From NCBI RefSeq assembly GCF_000330505.1, contig NW_004440361.1, positions 26,851 through 66,540 on the forward strand: a DNA stretch of 39,690 nucleotides, given 5' to 3'. Positions 1 through 11,842 of this stretch are shown here, in pieces. Source of the DNA: Entamoeba invadens IP1. Lineage: Eukaryota; Evosea; Mastigamoebida; Endamoebidae. A program made the position numbers and the translations under genes. Every line of letters starts with the position of its first letter. Position 1 is the first letter of the stretch. Below the pieces are notes generated by a model, which worked only from the letters and a program-made list of their open reading frames with translations, searched no databases and was not told the origin of the DNA.

Positions 1-1174
1 ATAATTTAAAAAGTTTTTTTGTGTAAAAATGTTTTTAAAAAATTGCAAAAATATAGTTAACGATTTAACCAAAATTTTAGTGTCATAAAAATAATATTAT
101 ATTGTGTAAAAATTAAGTTTTTAAAAACAATGTTTTAAAAGTTAAAAGCATGTGAAATATTTTGTTACAACGTTATTTAAATGGAACAACAACATTCACT
201 AATTGAAATACTTGAAGAGACAGAAGATACTTCCAAATAACAATAATTATTATAGATAACTTGATTGATTTCAACATAAAATTTAATATTTTACAATTAA
301 TATATTTTTTTCAAAATGAACATGAAAATAATTTCTTAACATAGGTTTTGATTGATTTATTAATTTCCCTTCTGAAATAAAGTGTCAATAAATTAATCTA
401 ATTGTAGTATTTTGTATTTTTTTACATTTGCAATAATACAAAACAAATGATGAATTTTTTGAATAAAATAAACCATATAACATTCAAAATTAGTAAAACT
501 TATCTTTAGATTCTCTTATGAATAAAAAAGATTTTTTAAAATATGATAATAATCAATCAAAATAATAATTACTCATTGAACTTAAAACGAATTAATATAT
601 TAGTGCAGCTTTAAATTTGTTTCACTTACATGTAAAAAATTGAATAGTTTTGGTGTACAATTATATTAACACAAAGACATATTAATATTGTTGTATTTTG
701 AAGTATTTAAAAAACAACATAATGTTAAAAATTATCGTTTTTTTTTCATTTTATTATATGGTATATATAATTGGATTAGGAGACATTTCACACAAAAACA
801 TTTTACCAAATTCTTTCCAAAATTTTCTCTTTTGTATTTTATCAATAAAATTTTTAAATATAAAACAAAAGTTAGTATTTGGTCATATTATTTCAAAAAA
901 TTACACATTTTTGTTTTTTTGTTCTATCAGTTTTAACACTAACAATTACAAATCAACTAATTTAAACTTCATTATTTAAATTACCCAAAAATACAAATTG
1001 TAATACAAGCTATTTCAAAAAATGATTTAAAAAAAATAAATATTATCATTTGATAAACACAAAAGATTATTAAAAGAAAACAACTTACTATTTTTAATTA
1101 CAAATTAAATATATTGTTACAACGATATATATAGATATAAATACCAATTATCCACATAATTGCAATTAATTATA
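1..1174. other. AT-rich intergenic spacer, no supported gene
   Basis: Very AT-rich sequence with many homopolymer runs. Overlapping open frames at 688-979 are low-complexity (Phe, Ile, Lys, Asn) with no recognisable motif, as expected by chance at this base composition. A 19-codon frame at 181-240 (MEQQHSLIEILEETEDTSK) has a stop directly upstream and no context. I see no RNA gene. Confidence 0.6.
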
Positions 1175-1360
1175 TACAGTAAAACCTCCCAAGAGCGTAA
1201 GGCTGTGGTAATTATGTTTTTTTAATAGTAGGCATTTTTAGCCAATCAAATTTTAATTACCACTAGATAGAAAACTTTATTTATAGTTTCAGTCTAAATA
1301 ATGCCCGCTCTTGGGAGAACCCGCTCTTCAGAAATACCGCTTTTGGGAGGTTTTACTGTA
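1175..1360. mobile_element. 182-bp pogo/Tigger-like MITE with TA duplication
   Basis: The element runs 1177-1358 between TA dinucleotides (1175-1176 and 1359-1360). Its left end begins CAGTAAAACCTCCCAAGAG. The right end is its reverse complement with one mismatch over 21 bp (1338-1358). A CAGT start and a TA target are typical of pogo/Tigger members of the Tc1/mariner superfamily. There is no coding capacity, so it is non-autonomous. Inside the right end the TIR core recurs in tandem at 1304-1317, 1320-1331 and 1337-1350. Confidence 0.85.
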
Positions 1361-1814
1361 GTTACTTTAATATCTATTTTTTAATCATATTATAAAAATA
1401 TTTAATCAATTATTGCTATTTTCATGTGAAATAAATTTAATTATAAAAACTAATATTTAAACTGAAATCAAGGTCGGTTATAAAAAAAATCTTATGAATA
1501 ATATTTTAATATAACTAAGTAATATTATCAATTTTATTTGATTTTACAAATTTATGTATATTTTATTTTAATATTTTATAAAATAAATTTAACTATTTTT
1601 TTAAAAAAGTTTTTTACATTAAATATATAAAAATAAAATAATAATTAAATAACAATTTTTGTATATAGATGATATTAAATTAATTAAATTATACAATTAC
1701 ATTGTTTACAAACAATTTTAGGTAAAATGCATCAACTGAATAATATATTTAATGTTTGATTATTATATAATATGATAAATAATTTTATTTGTATTTTATA
1801 AGTTAAATTTTAAA
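1361..1814. other. AT-rich spacer
   Basis: Sequence between the MITE and the Tc1/mariner element. It holds only AT-rich low-complexity sequence; no gene, repeat or RNA could be supported. Confidence 0.6.
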
Positions 1815-1858
1815 AATTATTCCTTTTGTACTTAATTCTTGTACAGGGGTTGTTATAT
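1815..1858 (+). repeat. Left terminal inverted repeat of the Tc1/mariner element
   Basis: It matches the reverse complement of 4603-4646 with two mismatches in 44 bp. Confidence 0.9.
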
Positions 1859-1944
1859 ATTTTTTTAATTTGCATTGGTAATTATGGGATAGAAATAATA
1901 ACAAATTCAAAACTATTTTATTTTACTTCATTAAAAAAATTGGT

Positions 1945-2430
1945 TCAACAATTATTTATATATTTCGACGAAAATTTATTGCATTTTGTAATTAAATACA
2001 TTAAGTATTTGTTCCTTTGTTGTAAGCCCAAATTTACAAATAGTTTCAATAAAATACAAAACAAAACGCCACAATATGTTCCGTCTTAATGTTGAAACAC
2101 TTCAATATCAATAGGTGAATTAATTCCGAAATCAATTCCTTTTAGTTTGAATTCTTTTTGTACACAAAACTCAACCACATTTAAAAAATTGAATTCATAA
2201 TCTATTAAACTGTTGAATTTTTCAACAAATAATACTCTTTCATTTTTTTTATAAAAACTTTTACCATAATAAAATGCATGTTATGGTAAAGTGGAAGAAT
2301 AAATACATTTTCATTTATATTTTTTTCAATTTCATTTTTAATTCGTTTTAACTCAATCTTTTTCCAAAACAAATTTGCCAATCAAAAATATATATCTTGT
2401 TTCCCCGAATTGTATCATTTCTCATTTTGA
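1945..2430 (-). pseudogene. ULP1/SENP-like (C48) cysteine protease region of the mariner element
   Basis: Reading the minus strand below the transposase gives the C48 peptidase pattern in pieces. First comes KIYIFDWQICFGKRL (upstream hydrophobic strand). Next is VFILPLYHNMHF, the equivalent of the ULP1 block around the catalytic His (His codon 2276-2274). Then EKFNSLIDYEF stands at the site of the usual DSL motif, with Asn for Asp at 2214-2212. Last is FQH-stop-DGTYCGVLFC, the oxyanion Gln (2094-2092) and nucleophile Cys (2073-2071). His-to-Cys spacing is about 68 codons and Gln-to-Cys 7, close to the 66 and 6 known for yeast Ulp1. At least two frame changes and a TAA (2088-2086) break it. 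It ends in TGA at 1947-1945, just inside the left TIR. The family assignment is inference from motif order and spacing. The function would be removal of SUMO or ubiquitin-like modifiers, or polyprotein processing. Confidence 0.6.
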
Positions 2431-4488
2431 TTCAATTGTATAAAAATTGAATATTTCAAATTTCAACATCTGGTTGGAAATTACACTTTTAATTTCGTCA
2501 ATATCATTTCTTGATGGAAGATTAATTAAGTCATTAAAAATGTTATTTAAACGATTAAATGTTTCACTAGTTCTTTGGTTAGTAAAACAAGTTGGCCTAA
2601 TTTCCACAACATTACATTTTGATAACTTTTCATTAGTTGTTTTTTCATTAGTTATTTCATTTTGTTTGATGTTAAATATTGATGCATTTTGATTAGTATA
2701 AACTTCTTGTTCATTTCTGTCATATTTGTATTGTTGTTCGTTTGACACAATTTCACAACTCAATAAATTCGATAAAATAAAAGCGAAATCATGTTGTATA
2801 CCTTTTTCTAGTATTTCCATAGCATCATCTTTTGATTTGAATGTTACTGTATCCACAAAATGAATATCTTTATCAAAGGTAAGTATTGTTTTGTTATTAC
2901 ACACTGGTACTTCAACTTTGATAGTTTTATTGTTGGGTTTGTCATCATTTTCAAAAAACAATAATTCTCTGGCTCTGTCAACCCATTCTCCAGTTTTTAA
3001 ATGCAAATCATTTGTATGTTGTTCAGTCACTCGAAGCAAAGAAGCGCTTATAATTACAGCAAAAAGATCGGTTTCAATTTTTCTTGGAATTGTAGTGTTC
3101 ATCAAAAAAAGTTTATAATTTGTTGTGCTTTTTATTGCTTCGAGAAAAGTTGTGTTGTCAACCATCACTTGGTTCAAATAACTTTTCGCAACCGAAAAGC
3201 ACTTTTCAATTGCTTTCAATTATAGACTATAAGGAACGAGGTAAGTTACTTAAATACCACATTCTTTGCACAAATTTTCCATTCTCTTTTGTGAATTGAA
3301 GCTTTATTGAGAACAAAATGTATGAAAACACCATTAAACCACATCAGCAGTTGGGGGATAAAAACCTTTTTTACTATTTTTAAAATAACACAATGGAACT
3401 TTTTGGATATTCTAAACACTAATTTTTGTTTTGGGACCATCATAGTAAAAACAGTCAGATTTGGTTTTTTATATGTAAATGAGTAACACTACAACAAAAA
3501 CCTTATAAACTATAACCCTGTGTTCATCGTTGATTAAGAGAAAAACCGACTTCATCGAGATAAGCAAAAACAAATTCAAAATTAACAATAAAGTCGATGT
3601 ATTACGCATATATCATTTTCTGTATTATCTATAATCAGTATTTCTGTCTATAATGTCTTTTTGGTGTTTTTAAGTGTCCAACCCAACTTTTTAACAATAC
3701 GATGAACTGTGGATACTGATAATGATTTTTGTTGTAACATTTTGTTAATAATTGGTTGGTTCTTTCCTAGACTGGGTCCAATTTTTCCACTTTATTCATC
3801 TACATTCCTCGCTTGGTGTTTAAATCTTTGGCTGATTTTTCCATTGTAATTTGTTTATGAGACTTAAAAACGTCTATAAGCATAGTTATGCTATTATAGT
3901 CAACTTTATTATTTGTGCCGTGTTTCCTACCTCTTGTTTCTCCTTCCAATGCTATTCCATTATATTGTCTTTTTTATAGCTTGGATAGTTGTTCTACTTA
4001 CTTTAAATTGTTCAGCATGTTTCACTTATGTTTCCATTTTTTGTAAATGATACAAGATTGTCGGTATATAAAGCTCTTTTTCTTTCAATGTCTGTTGTTT
4101 CTTTTATTTTTTTTCTTTTTAAAAGTAGAAGATACAATTTGTGTTGGAGTTAACATAAAATCAAAATGTTGCCAATTGCTTTCTTTTCCTCTAGAAGTCT
4201 TTTTTATTAATTTGTTGTGAATACTAAAATGATTGTCGAGAAATTTACATGAATTAAAACCCCGAATTTTTATTATATTTAATTATAATGAAGAAGTTCT
4301 AAATTTTGATTGATATTGAAACTCTTTGAGTGTTTTTTCTATGATATCAACTTTTTCGGAACATCCAAAATGTTAAATGGGTTTGCATGTATTCCTAAAA
4401 ATGTTTTATTTTTTTCGTCATAATTTTGCTCTTTTTGTACTGGAATTCCATTAGGTTTTAAATGAAAAAAGTAACTAAACTTTTTCAT
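2422..4488 (-). pseudogene. Tc1/mariner transposase, multiply frameshifted
   Basis: An ATG at 4488 opens MKKFSYFFHLKPNGIPVQ, an N-terminal region I do not recognise. Further pieces in changing frames follow. KVSRTTIQAIKK (about 3990) is the first helix-turn-helix, and GETRGRKHGTNNKV is a basic GRPR-type linker. SVSTVHRIVKKLGWTLK (about 3700) is the second helix-turn-helix. AYLDEVGFSLNQR (about 3560) carries the first catalytic Asp. ASIHKREW is followed by YLVPYSL..LKAIEKCFS (about 3200), the third catalytic block of IS630/Tc1/mariner enzymes. The longest intact piece, 2422-3219 (265 codons), starts in that block and continues about 230 residues beyond the usual C-terminus as a charged linker leading into the ULP1-like region. 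Stops and frameshifts between 3220 and 4488 show loss of function. It would have cut and pasted DNA in the nucleus at TA sites. Confidence 0.85.
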
Positions 4489-4602
4489 AATTATTTGATT
4501 TTATAAGTTTTGTGTTTTTGTGTGTTTCAAATGTATTTTTATTAAAGATAAAATATTACCAAAACTACATTTTAGAAAAAAAATTATTACAAAAATAAAA
4601 TA

Positions 4603-4646
4603 ATATAACAACCCCTGTAAAAAAATTAAGTACAAAAGGAATAATT
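4603..4646 (-). repeat. Right terminal inverted repeat of the Tc1/mariner element
   Basis: Reverse-complement partner of 1815-1858; it contains ACAACCCCTGTA and AAGTACAAAAGGAATAATT. Confidence 0.9.
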
Positions 4647-5077
4647 GAAAATATGATTTATATTTTTCATACATATTATTATTGCCGTAAATATTTTAAA
4701 ATTTCCATTTTTAAAATTGAAACTTCAACGTTTTAAGATCAATAATGTTATTTTGAACAATTAAAACTTCAGAAAGTTTTTAAACAGTTTAATGAAAATT
4801 GATATTAATAAATATATATTATAATAATTAATTTCAGTCAAATATGCATATTTGTTGAAAATGTGTGAATAGAAAGTTTTTATATTAAAAGTTTGTTTCA
4901 AGGAAAAATAACAATTTTAATCAAACACAAGTTTTAGATTCAAATACAAGAAACTAAATTGTTTTATTTCTTAATTATTTGTTGGTTTCAACAAATAATC
5001 CAGTTCAATAAAAAATATTTATTCAACAATTAATAAAAACGAACAAATAATTTTGTTCGTGTATGAAAAAACTGGGG
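4647..5077. other. AT-rich spacer between mariner and hAT elements
   Basis: Low-complexity AT-rich sequence. No gene or structured repeat could be supported. Confidence 0.6.
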
Positions 5078-7370
5078 TTTTGGACAGGGTCGGCCAAACG
5101 ATCATGTTATTGAAAAAAACTTAAAAAACAAAAAATGGTAAATAACATTGATTTTTTTAATTAATTAATTATATCAGACAAAACTCAATTATTCTTTACC
5201 AAAAATGAAAAAAAAAGAAATAAAACGATAAATAATTTAAAAGACGTAATTTAAGGACATTTTGAATTTTTTAAAAAAAGAATTCATTTTGGATTCTTTA
5301 TTATATTATTATATAAAGATAAAATCTTAAAACAAATAAAACAAATACCTGTCAAAGTAGATTGGATACAAGACAAGTTGGCGGATAAAATAGATACTAA
5401 AACATTTTATTGCATTATTTGTGGTAAAATTATGAGCTGTAATGGTTTAAATTTACATACTTTACAACTCAAAACAATATTTGATAATATAGAACTTAAA
5501 GAATGTTTGATAAAAACGTATTTTAATGGAAAACAATTTTCAAATAACTGTGAAAATAAAGGAATTGATTTTTATGTTTTTAAAAACCAATTAGAAAATG
5601 AATATTACACAAGAAATAAGATAAAAGAAACAAACATGACTATCGCTCGAATAATTTTTGAAAATGATTTATTATGTAAAACAGATGTAACTAAAAATAT
5701 AATACAAACGATTATTCAAGTTGCTGAAGAATTTGGAATTAACACAATAAATAAACTAAATCTTTCAAGAACATCGATGAGACTATTCTCAGAAACTGTA
5801 TTTGAAAAAGAAGAAGAGAAAAAGTTATACATAATACAAGAATCTAAATATGTTTCAATTCAGACTGATGAGTCAAAGATACACTCACATTCTCAATACA
5901 TTTTTTGTTGTCTTACAATTAACCAAGAAAATTTAATACATAATTTTATATTAGAAATGTCAACGCTCGAAACCAAATCAACAGGAAAAAAATATTCAAT
6001 AAATTAAAAGTTATAATAGATAAATACAAAATTAGCCAAAGCAAAATTATTTCGATAACCACAGATGGGGGTGCCAACGTGAATGGCTAAAACAGTGGTG
6101 CCGCGACATTATTTTGTGAATATATCAACATGGTTCCAAAACAATTACAATGTGATAAAAATTGGTGTTATTGTCACAAAATTAATTTGATATCCAAATC
6201 ACTTGAATCAATAATTATTGTCAGCAAATTTGTTAATTTTTTCGAACAATTTGTAACGTTTTGATAGAAGATTCAATCTGGTGCAAAACACACAATTCGG
6301 CAGTACCAACTGATTGTTGTACACGATGGTTAAGTGTTGGGAAAATAATTGTGTTTGTTTACAATAATTGGAGCGATATTGAATTAAGATTGTTAAAAAT
6401 GTGTGTTGAATATTCTGTTATTGATGTTGTTGATATATTAGAATGTATATTGTTTTTTTTAAATAAAAATAACTATTTTATAACTTCTTTTTTAATTGAT
6501 ACAATTGTTAAATTGAACAATTTAAACGAAAATTTACAAATTAAAAATGGGTTAATTGTAAAAGAAACTGGTAAAATTGTTAATTTTTACAACAATAATA
6601 ATGAAAAAATTAAGAGATTAAATAACAACGATTTTTCTGAATTTGAAAATATAAATGGTTGTAATGTGGTTATTTGTTCGACACAAAAAAGTTGTTTTTG
6701 GAAATATTAGAAAAAATTAAAAAAATCGAGTTGAGATTTAATTGTGTTAAATTTAATGGTTTTGAAAGTACAAGTAATTTGGTTTACTCAAATATGGAAA
6801 TTTATTCATTGTTTGCCTTATATTTTGGCAAAATAATAAAAAAACAATCAAACTGTTATACCTTTACAACTCAAATATTTGTTGGAAGAAATTGTTCAAC
6901 TTAGAACCGTTGTCAATGATGAAATAGAGTTCGTGTTAGTTAAAAAACATGGATGTAAATTGTTTTGATATTTACTCTTATGTTAATATAATTAAAATAT
7001 ATCCAAAATTGTGGAATTTTTATTTGTATATCTCTGCTGTATTTCCAACAAGTACAATGAGTGAATCTGGTTTTTCTATAGCAAAAAATACCTGGCAACC
7101 AAACATTTCATTTTCTTCATTCAACGCTAGAGTCGTGCTTAAAAAGAACAAATCAATATTGTAATCAAAAAACAATTTTTTAATTAAAAGATTTTTAAAT
7201 GTTGTTTAAATTGTTAACTATCGTTTTATTGATTTAAAAAAACAATTTTACATCAATTTTTTTATTTGTATTATTATTTACAATTTGCTAAAACTAAATA
7301 AATAATGACACTTATTTGAGATTGCCACGAAGTTGTTTAAAAACTGGATCTTGGCCGACCCTGTTTTGGA
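5078..7370 (+). mobile_element. hAT transposon with target-site duplication
   Basis: Perfect 13-bp terminal inverted repeats lie at 5085-5097 (CAGGGTCGGCCAA) and 7351-7363 (TTGGCCGACCCTG). CAGGG-type ends are characteristic of hAT elements. The flanks carry TTTTGGA directly repeated at 5078-5084 and 7364-7370. It extends to the 8 bp expected for hAT (GTTTTGGA) if the terminal G is shared. The element is about 2.28 kb and encodes one plus-strand hAT transposase, now broken. The perfect ends and duplication suggest fairly recent insertion, or mobilisation in trans. Confidence 0.92.
5378..7164 (+). pseudogene. hAT-family transposase, broken
   Basis: Pieces in order: 5378-6007, about 209 codons (no ATG at the left edge; TTG is the first permissive codon), with a Cys-x2-Cys...His finger (FYCIICGK) like a BED finger and VSIQTDESKIHSHSQYIF, the first catalytic Asp block; about 6040-6260, ISITTDGGANVNG (second Asp), a TAA, then WCYCHKINLI, the C..H motif; 6261-6710, with CCTRWLSV, the hAT TRW motif; 6674-6904, linker; and 6949-7164, PKLWNFYLYISAVFPTS followed by TMSESGFSIAKNTW, the hATC dimerisation domain that ends the protein. 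Motif order is complete, so the ancestor was autonomous. Frameshifts near 6005, 6250, 6690 and 6905 and the stop near 6088 inactivate it. Confidence 0.92.
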
Positions 7371-7390
7371 GGATATGTTGGTTTATTTTC

Positions 7391-8006
7391 AAAAACCAGG
7401 GACCAACTATTAATAAACACACTGTTTTATAAATAAAATAGAAAAAACTATAAAATATGAAACTTTTAAATAATCATACAAAGTTGTCTCATTTGTTAAT
7501 GCCCAGCCAATCCAAAGTAAAGTTTGTTTTTTATATTGATTTACTTTAGTTGTTTAATAAGTTTAATAATCATCAATTATTTGTTGAATGTCTAACATTC
7601 CAATAATTTATTTATTATTTACTTTAATTTCCGTTTATTGCATGAGTCATATTTATGCTGTACAAAAAGTGGCTCATTGAATCAAATGAGTGAATAAAGA
7701 AGACTACAATGGCTTCTTTAAAAAAATGAATGAACGTTTTAATTAAATGGTTGTGTTGAAGTCAAACAAGGTTGAATAAAAGAATAATATTTTATAATTA
7801 ATAATAATAAACTTACGATTATAACTCACATCAACTGTTTATTATTCATACTTTATACAACACATTCATTTTTTTCATCCCGAAAAATAACCTTTTTTAA
7901 GCCCGAATAATAAGAAAATTACACATTTATTTATATCTTTTCCCGTTTTATTGTATAAAATCCGCTTAATATTCAATAGATTAAATTAGTCTGGTCCCTG
8001 GTTTTT
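7391..8006. mobile_element. Putative 616-bp MITE
   Basis: A 15-bp perfect inverted repeat, AAAAACCAGGGACCA (7391-7405) and TGGTCCCTGGTTTTT (7992-8006), bounds noncoding AT-rich DNA. The similarity continues inward with a one-base gap (ACTATTAAT against ACTAATTTAAT). The CAGGGACCA core resembles hAT ends, but I find no target duplication, so the superfamily is uncertain. Confidence 0.45.
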
Positions 8007-9389
8007 CAGGTGGTTTCTGTTAATTCCGCTATCTGTATATCTTTTTAAATAATTAATAATCCTATTTACAAAAGATTTTTTGCTCAATTTAATGAATATA
8101 ATTATAAAAATCAAAAAAATGTGCTGTTTTGGGAATGTTTTTGAATAATATGTTCAAAACTGCACTTTATTATTTTTTCAAAAAATAAGATCAAAAGTGT
8201 TTTGAAAAACAAATTTTTATCAGATAAACAAAACACAAAAAAATTTAAATATTTAAACCAAAAACTAAAGAATAATAAAACAAATAACTTTTTGAGAAAA
8301 AAATTTATTGAATGGCATAAATAAATAATATGGAAAGTGTCATTGGAATCAAGTAAAATAGAAATGTTGTCATTACATTTTATGTTAGTACATGATATAT
8401 AATGAAACTTGTTTAAACCTTAAAGTAATCACTGTTTCATTGTATTCATTAAACATAAATCAGTGTATCAATTAAAACACAAAAAGGTTTTATATGTTTC
8501 TTATTTTAAATAATAGCATGATGATAACTAAAAAAATAGAATAAAGTGTCTTAAAATCTTGACACAAATTAATTTATATGACAGTTTTTGTTTTATATGA
8601 AAATAAAAAATATTTATTGACATAACGAAATTATACAATGCTTTATAAATAAATATATTTTTATGTTCATTTAGTTGTGTTTTAAAAAGCACATTAAATA
8701 ATGAAAAAAACAATAATAATTTTATATTTAAAATTCAATACAAGTTGTTAACAACTTTGGATCGACTTGTACAATTTAACAGTTTGTTATGATTTACAAA
8801 AACATTTTATGTAATATAAAAAAATATTTATAATTAGTTATATGTTTAATCTTTTTTTAAACACAGTTAAATGGTCGTTGAATTGTTGTGTTTAATGTTA
8901 CACTATGAATTATCAAATATTTTTTAAAACAATTTGTTAATGTTGAATATTATAAACATTTCTTTTATAGTTTTAATTTAAAAAGTGTTAGATTTAAATA
9001 GATTATACAAATATGTATTTTGCGCACATGACAAATAGTATTTAACTTGCTTTTATTAGTAGTACATCGTTTTGTAAAATATATTATTAAAAACACTTAG
9101 AAGTGCCTTGTAATTATAACGTAAAAAACAAATAATATCTGTTGATAAAAACACAACATATCAAATAATTAAATGTTCATATTTATGTTATATAAATTGT
9201 TCAAAAAATGGTTGTGATATATTACAATTTTACAGAAATATAAATATATAAAAAACATAAATATAAAATGGTATAACAAATTATTTTTTGTCTTTTTGTT
9301 ACCTATGTTTTCCATTTTATATAAATAATTATTTATTACTATAATTAACTTATGTTTTTTTGTTTGACACAAACAACAAACTATTATCA
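8007..9389. other. AT-rich spacer, no supported gene
   Basis: Only short low-complexity open frames are present (for example 8528-8713 and 9169-9396, both minus). They are rich in Phe, Ile, Asn and Lys and have no motif. I see no inverted repeat of transposon type. Confidence 0.55.
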
Positions 9390-9589
9390 TTAACACCTAA
9401 AATAACAACACATTTTCAGGTTATTGGGGTTGACAAAAACGAAGAATGTAATAAAAATAATTATGGGTTTGCAAAATAACAAAAATGGGAAAATGTGCAT
9501 TGTTTATGCACACGAAATAACCCGAAATTGTAGCCAAATTATATTTAATTACGAGCAAATATTTCACATTCATTGCAAATAAAACTTTT

Positions 9590-11799
9590 TTTTTGAAAAT
9601 CGAATGCTTCGTGCATACAGAATAATAACAGTTATAACAGACCCTCGAAGAATTCCTTATTACTCCATTTTGATAACACTAATAACATTTTCCTCGTTCT
9701 TTAATGGTTTTTTCATCTTAAAATCAGGTATTTTCCAATTATTCTGATGTTCAAACCTTCTAATGGAAGAAGAACAAGGCAATTTAGTCCAGGATGGATA
9801 TTTCCAACAATTTAATTTGAAAGGGATTCAACAAAATTTTAATGAGTTGAGTGTTGATGTGTACCATTGAATAGAATGTATGCGTTTGTAACCGCACAAT
9901 TAATAATATCATAAAAGCAAAAGAGTGTAAACCTATTGCTTCTTTCTCTGACATCATTATAATGAATAAGTTAATCATAGCGGTCCACTCCAGCTTTGTG
10001 AGTGTTATACAACATTTTCATTTAAGGTTTGTTGTTATGTCTTGTTGAATTGATGTATTTGGTTAGAAAATTGCAAATTATTTTTACAGATTTGTTTTCC
10101 TTACATTGGTATTTAACTATTGTCATATTTCCAGATGACATATAAAATGTGGAGTGTAATTCTTCCTTGGTATCTTCTGACCAACATTATGGAATATATG
10201 TTCTACCTTTCCTCATTGTGCCAAGATAGTAATTTCCTGTAGATTGGATATATTGGAGAATTTCATAAGTTGTATAGAAATTATCAAGTACAATAATGTG
10301 GTGACCATCTTTGAACAGTTCAAGAAAAGTCTTTACTATTTCTAAGAGACGACCTTTACTCGGGCTTCCATTTTGTTTTCGAAGTTTGAAGTTGTTTTTT
10401 TTTGTAAAAGTGTAGTTGGCAATTCGTTGTTTTTATCAAAATGTTCTTTTATTCTCGCATTGTTATCGTCCGAATTATCTTCGAGTGTTTTAAAAAACAA
10501 CAAATAAATTTCGATCTGTTCAAGAGTCATTTTGTTTTTTCTCGGTTCACCAAGTATTTTCATTTTCTGGTTGAGCTGTTTTAATAATTTTAAACGTTTT
10601 TTATTTTTAAATTTTTTATCTCACTTTTATTTGTACTAATGTCACTTTGAGTCAAATGAATTTGTTGGGTTATTGCAGTTGTGTTTACAGAGACGTTTTG
10701 ACTTTTTGAATATTGTGTTTGGTGTATTGTAGTATTATGTGATATCAACTGTGAAGATGTCGGTGTATGTGTTATCGTGTCAATCAAAATTTTATTGTCT
10801 TGATCTTTGTGCTCATCAGTACCTCTACCAAAGTATTTTCCATCAAGAAAATACCCCGTGTCTGCACAATTGATACAATCCTCCCAGATCCCCCTAATAT
10901 GAGGTTTGTCTTTTATATATACCAAATCCCTAAACATCCCTGTAAATGGAATAATATGTTCATCTATTGTTAACCACTTTCCGGGTTTGAAATATTTTTT
11001 ACAATTTAGAACCACTTCACTCAAAAGTTGGTTGATGAAAAAAAAGAAGATTTTTTTTGTTCTCTCGTTGTTATATCATCAGTTCTTAAACAACGTTTGA
11101 TTGTGTTAAAACGACGTTGTGGTATTACTTCTCTTATTTCATCATTCTCTTTGTACAATTCAATAAAACTCTTGTTTGGTGAAAAAGAAAATTTGACTAC
11201 AAGACCTACAAAAGCTTTAATTTCATCAAGTGTGAAAGGATGATCTTTGTGTTTCTTTGAGGAGTATTGTCGATTAAAACAAGCGAAATTAAACAAGTGA
11301 GTTTTTCTATGTTAAGAATGATTGATTCAGTTGTACAAATATTTAATTTCGTTAGAGCTGTCAAGTTGTTGTATCTATCCGATAAAGTAAGATTGTCAAA
11401 GTGTTTTATTTGACACAACACGTTTAAACATTTCAGTCCTGTGTAAATCTCGCACAAATCAACGCGTTTGTTCATCCATTCTAAAATAAAACTTTTGTTT
11501 TTTCAAAAAAATTGGTAAAATCCTTAAATCCAAAGTAATTGTCAACATCATTGTTAGTTAAAAAATATTCAAAAATGTCAATTGGAGCCAGTACTTTATT
11601 AAAGTCAAATAAAGATTGAGAGAATTCTTGGATTGTTTCTTCAACTAGTATTCTTAGGTTCGAACATATAAAAATTTATTATAACATTTGGGAATCCATC
11701 AATTCTAAAAATACACTTGACTCTGAATCACACTCAGTGATACCCGTAACTTCAAAACCATCTTCATGGAACTTCACATCTTCACTTTTTAATTGACAT
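9590..11799 (-). pseudogene. piggyBac transposase (family 1), broken
   Basis: On the minus strand from 11.8 kb down: an acidic N-terminal stretch (DGFEVTGITECDSES); FTLDEIKAFVGLVVKFSFS and RRFNTIKRCLR (11021-11296), the N-terminal part of DDE_Tnp_1_7; YFKPGKWLTIDEHIIPF (10590-11024), with the first catalytic Asp, then KDKPHIRGI; a long insert rich in Thr and Gln; a DNFYTT-like stretch near 10280 and GTMRKGR near 10220; HKAGVDRYD near 9980, the third Asp; and finally RGKCYQCYQNG with VCYNCYYSVC near 9600-9690, the C-terminal Cys-rich zinc module. All landmarks are present in the right order, but frameshifts and stops separate them. The N-terminus abuts the assembly gap. Confidence 0.9.
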
Positions 11800-11842
11800 T
11801 GAGATTTTTATAGTAATTCCTTTTCTTTACACCTACATGTTT

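Larger units (their letters stand above)
1815..4646 (-). mobile_element. Tc1/mariner-type transposon with a ULP1-like domain
   Basis: Terminal inverted repeats of 44 bp lie at 1815-1858 and 4603-4646 and match at 42 of 44 positions. Both contain CTTTTGTACTTAATT and ACAGGGGTTGTTATAT. The outer bases can be read as a TA duplication before TTCCTTTTG; an alternative cut is TA followed by CAGGGG at 1844-4617. Between the ends, one decayed minus-strand coding region covers nearly the whole element (4488 down to 1945): an N-terminal region, two helix-turn-helix motifs, a DDE catalytic domain, a linker, then a ULP1-like protease region. Frameshifts and stops show that it is dead. The size of about 2.8 kb is large for Tc1/mariner, and the extra protease region accounts for this. 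Confidence 0.85.

Noticed and set aside
688..979. Two overlapping open frames of 82-93 codons
   Set aside because: Low-complexity Phe/Ile/Lys/Asn sequence without motif in very AT-rich DNA; expected by chance.
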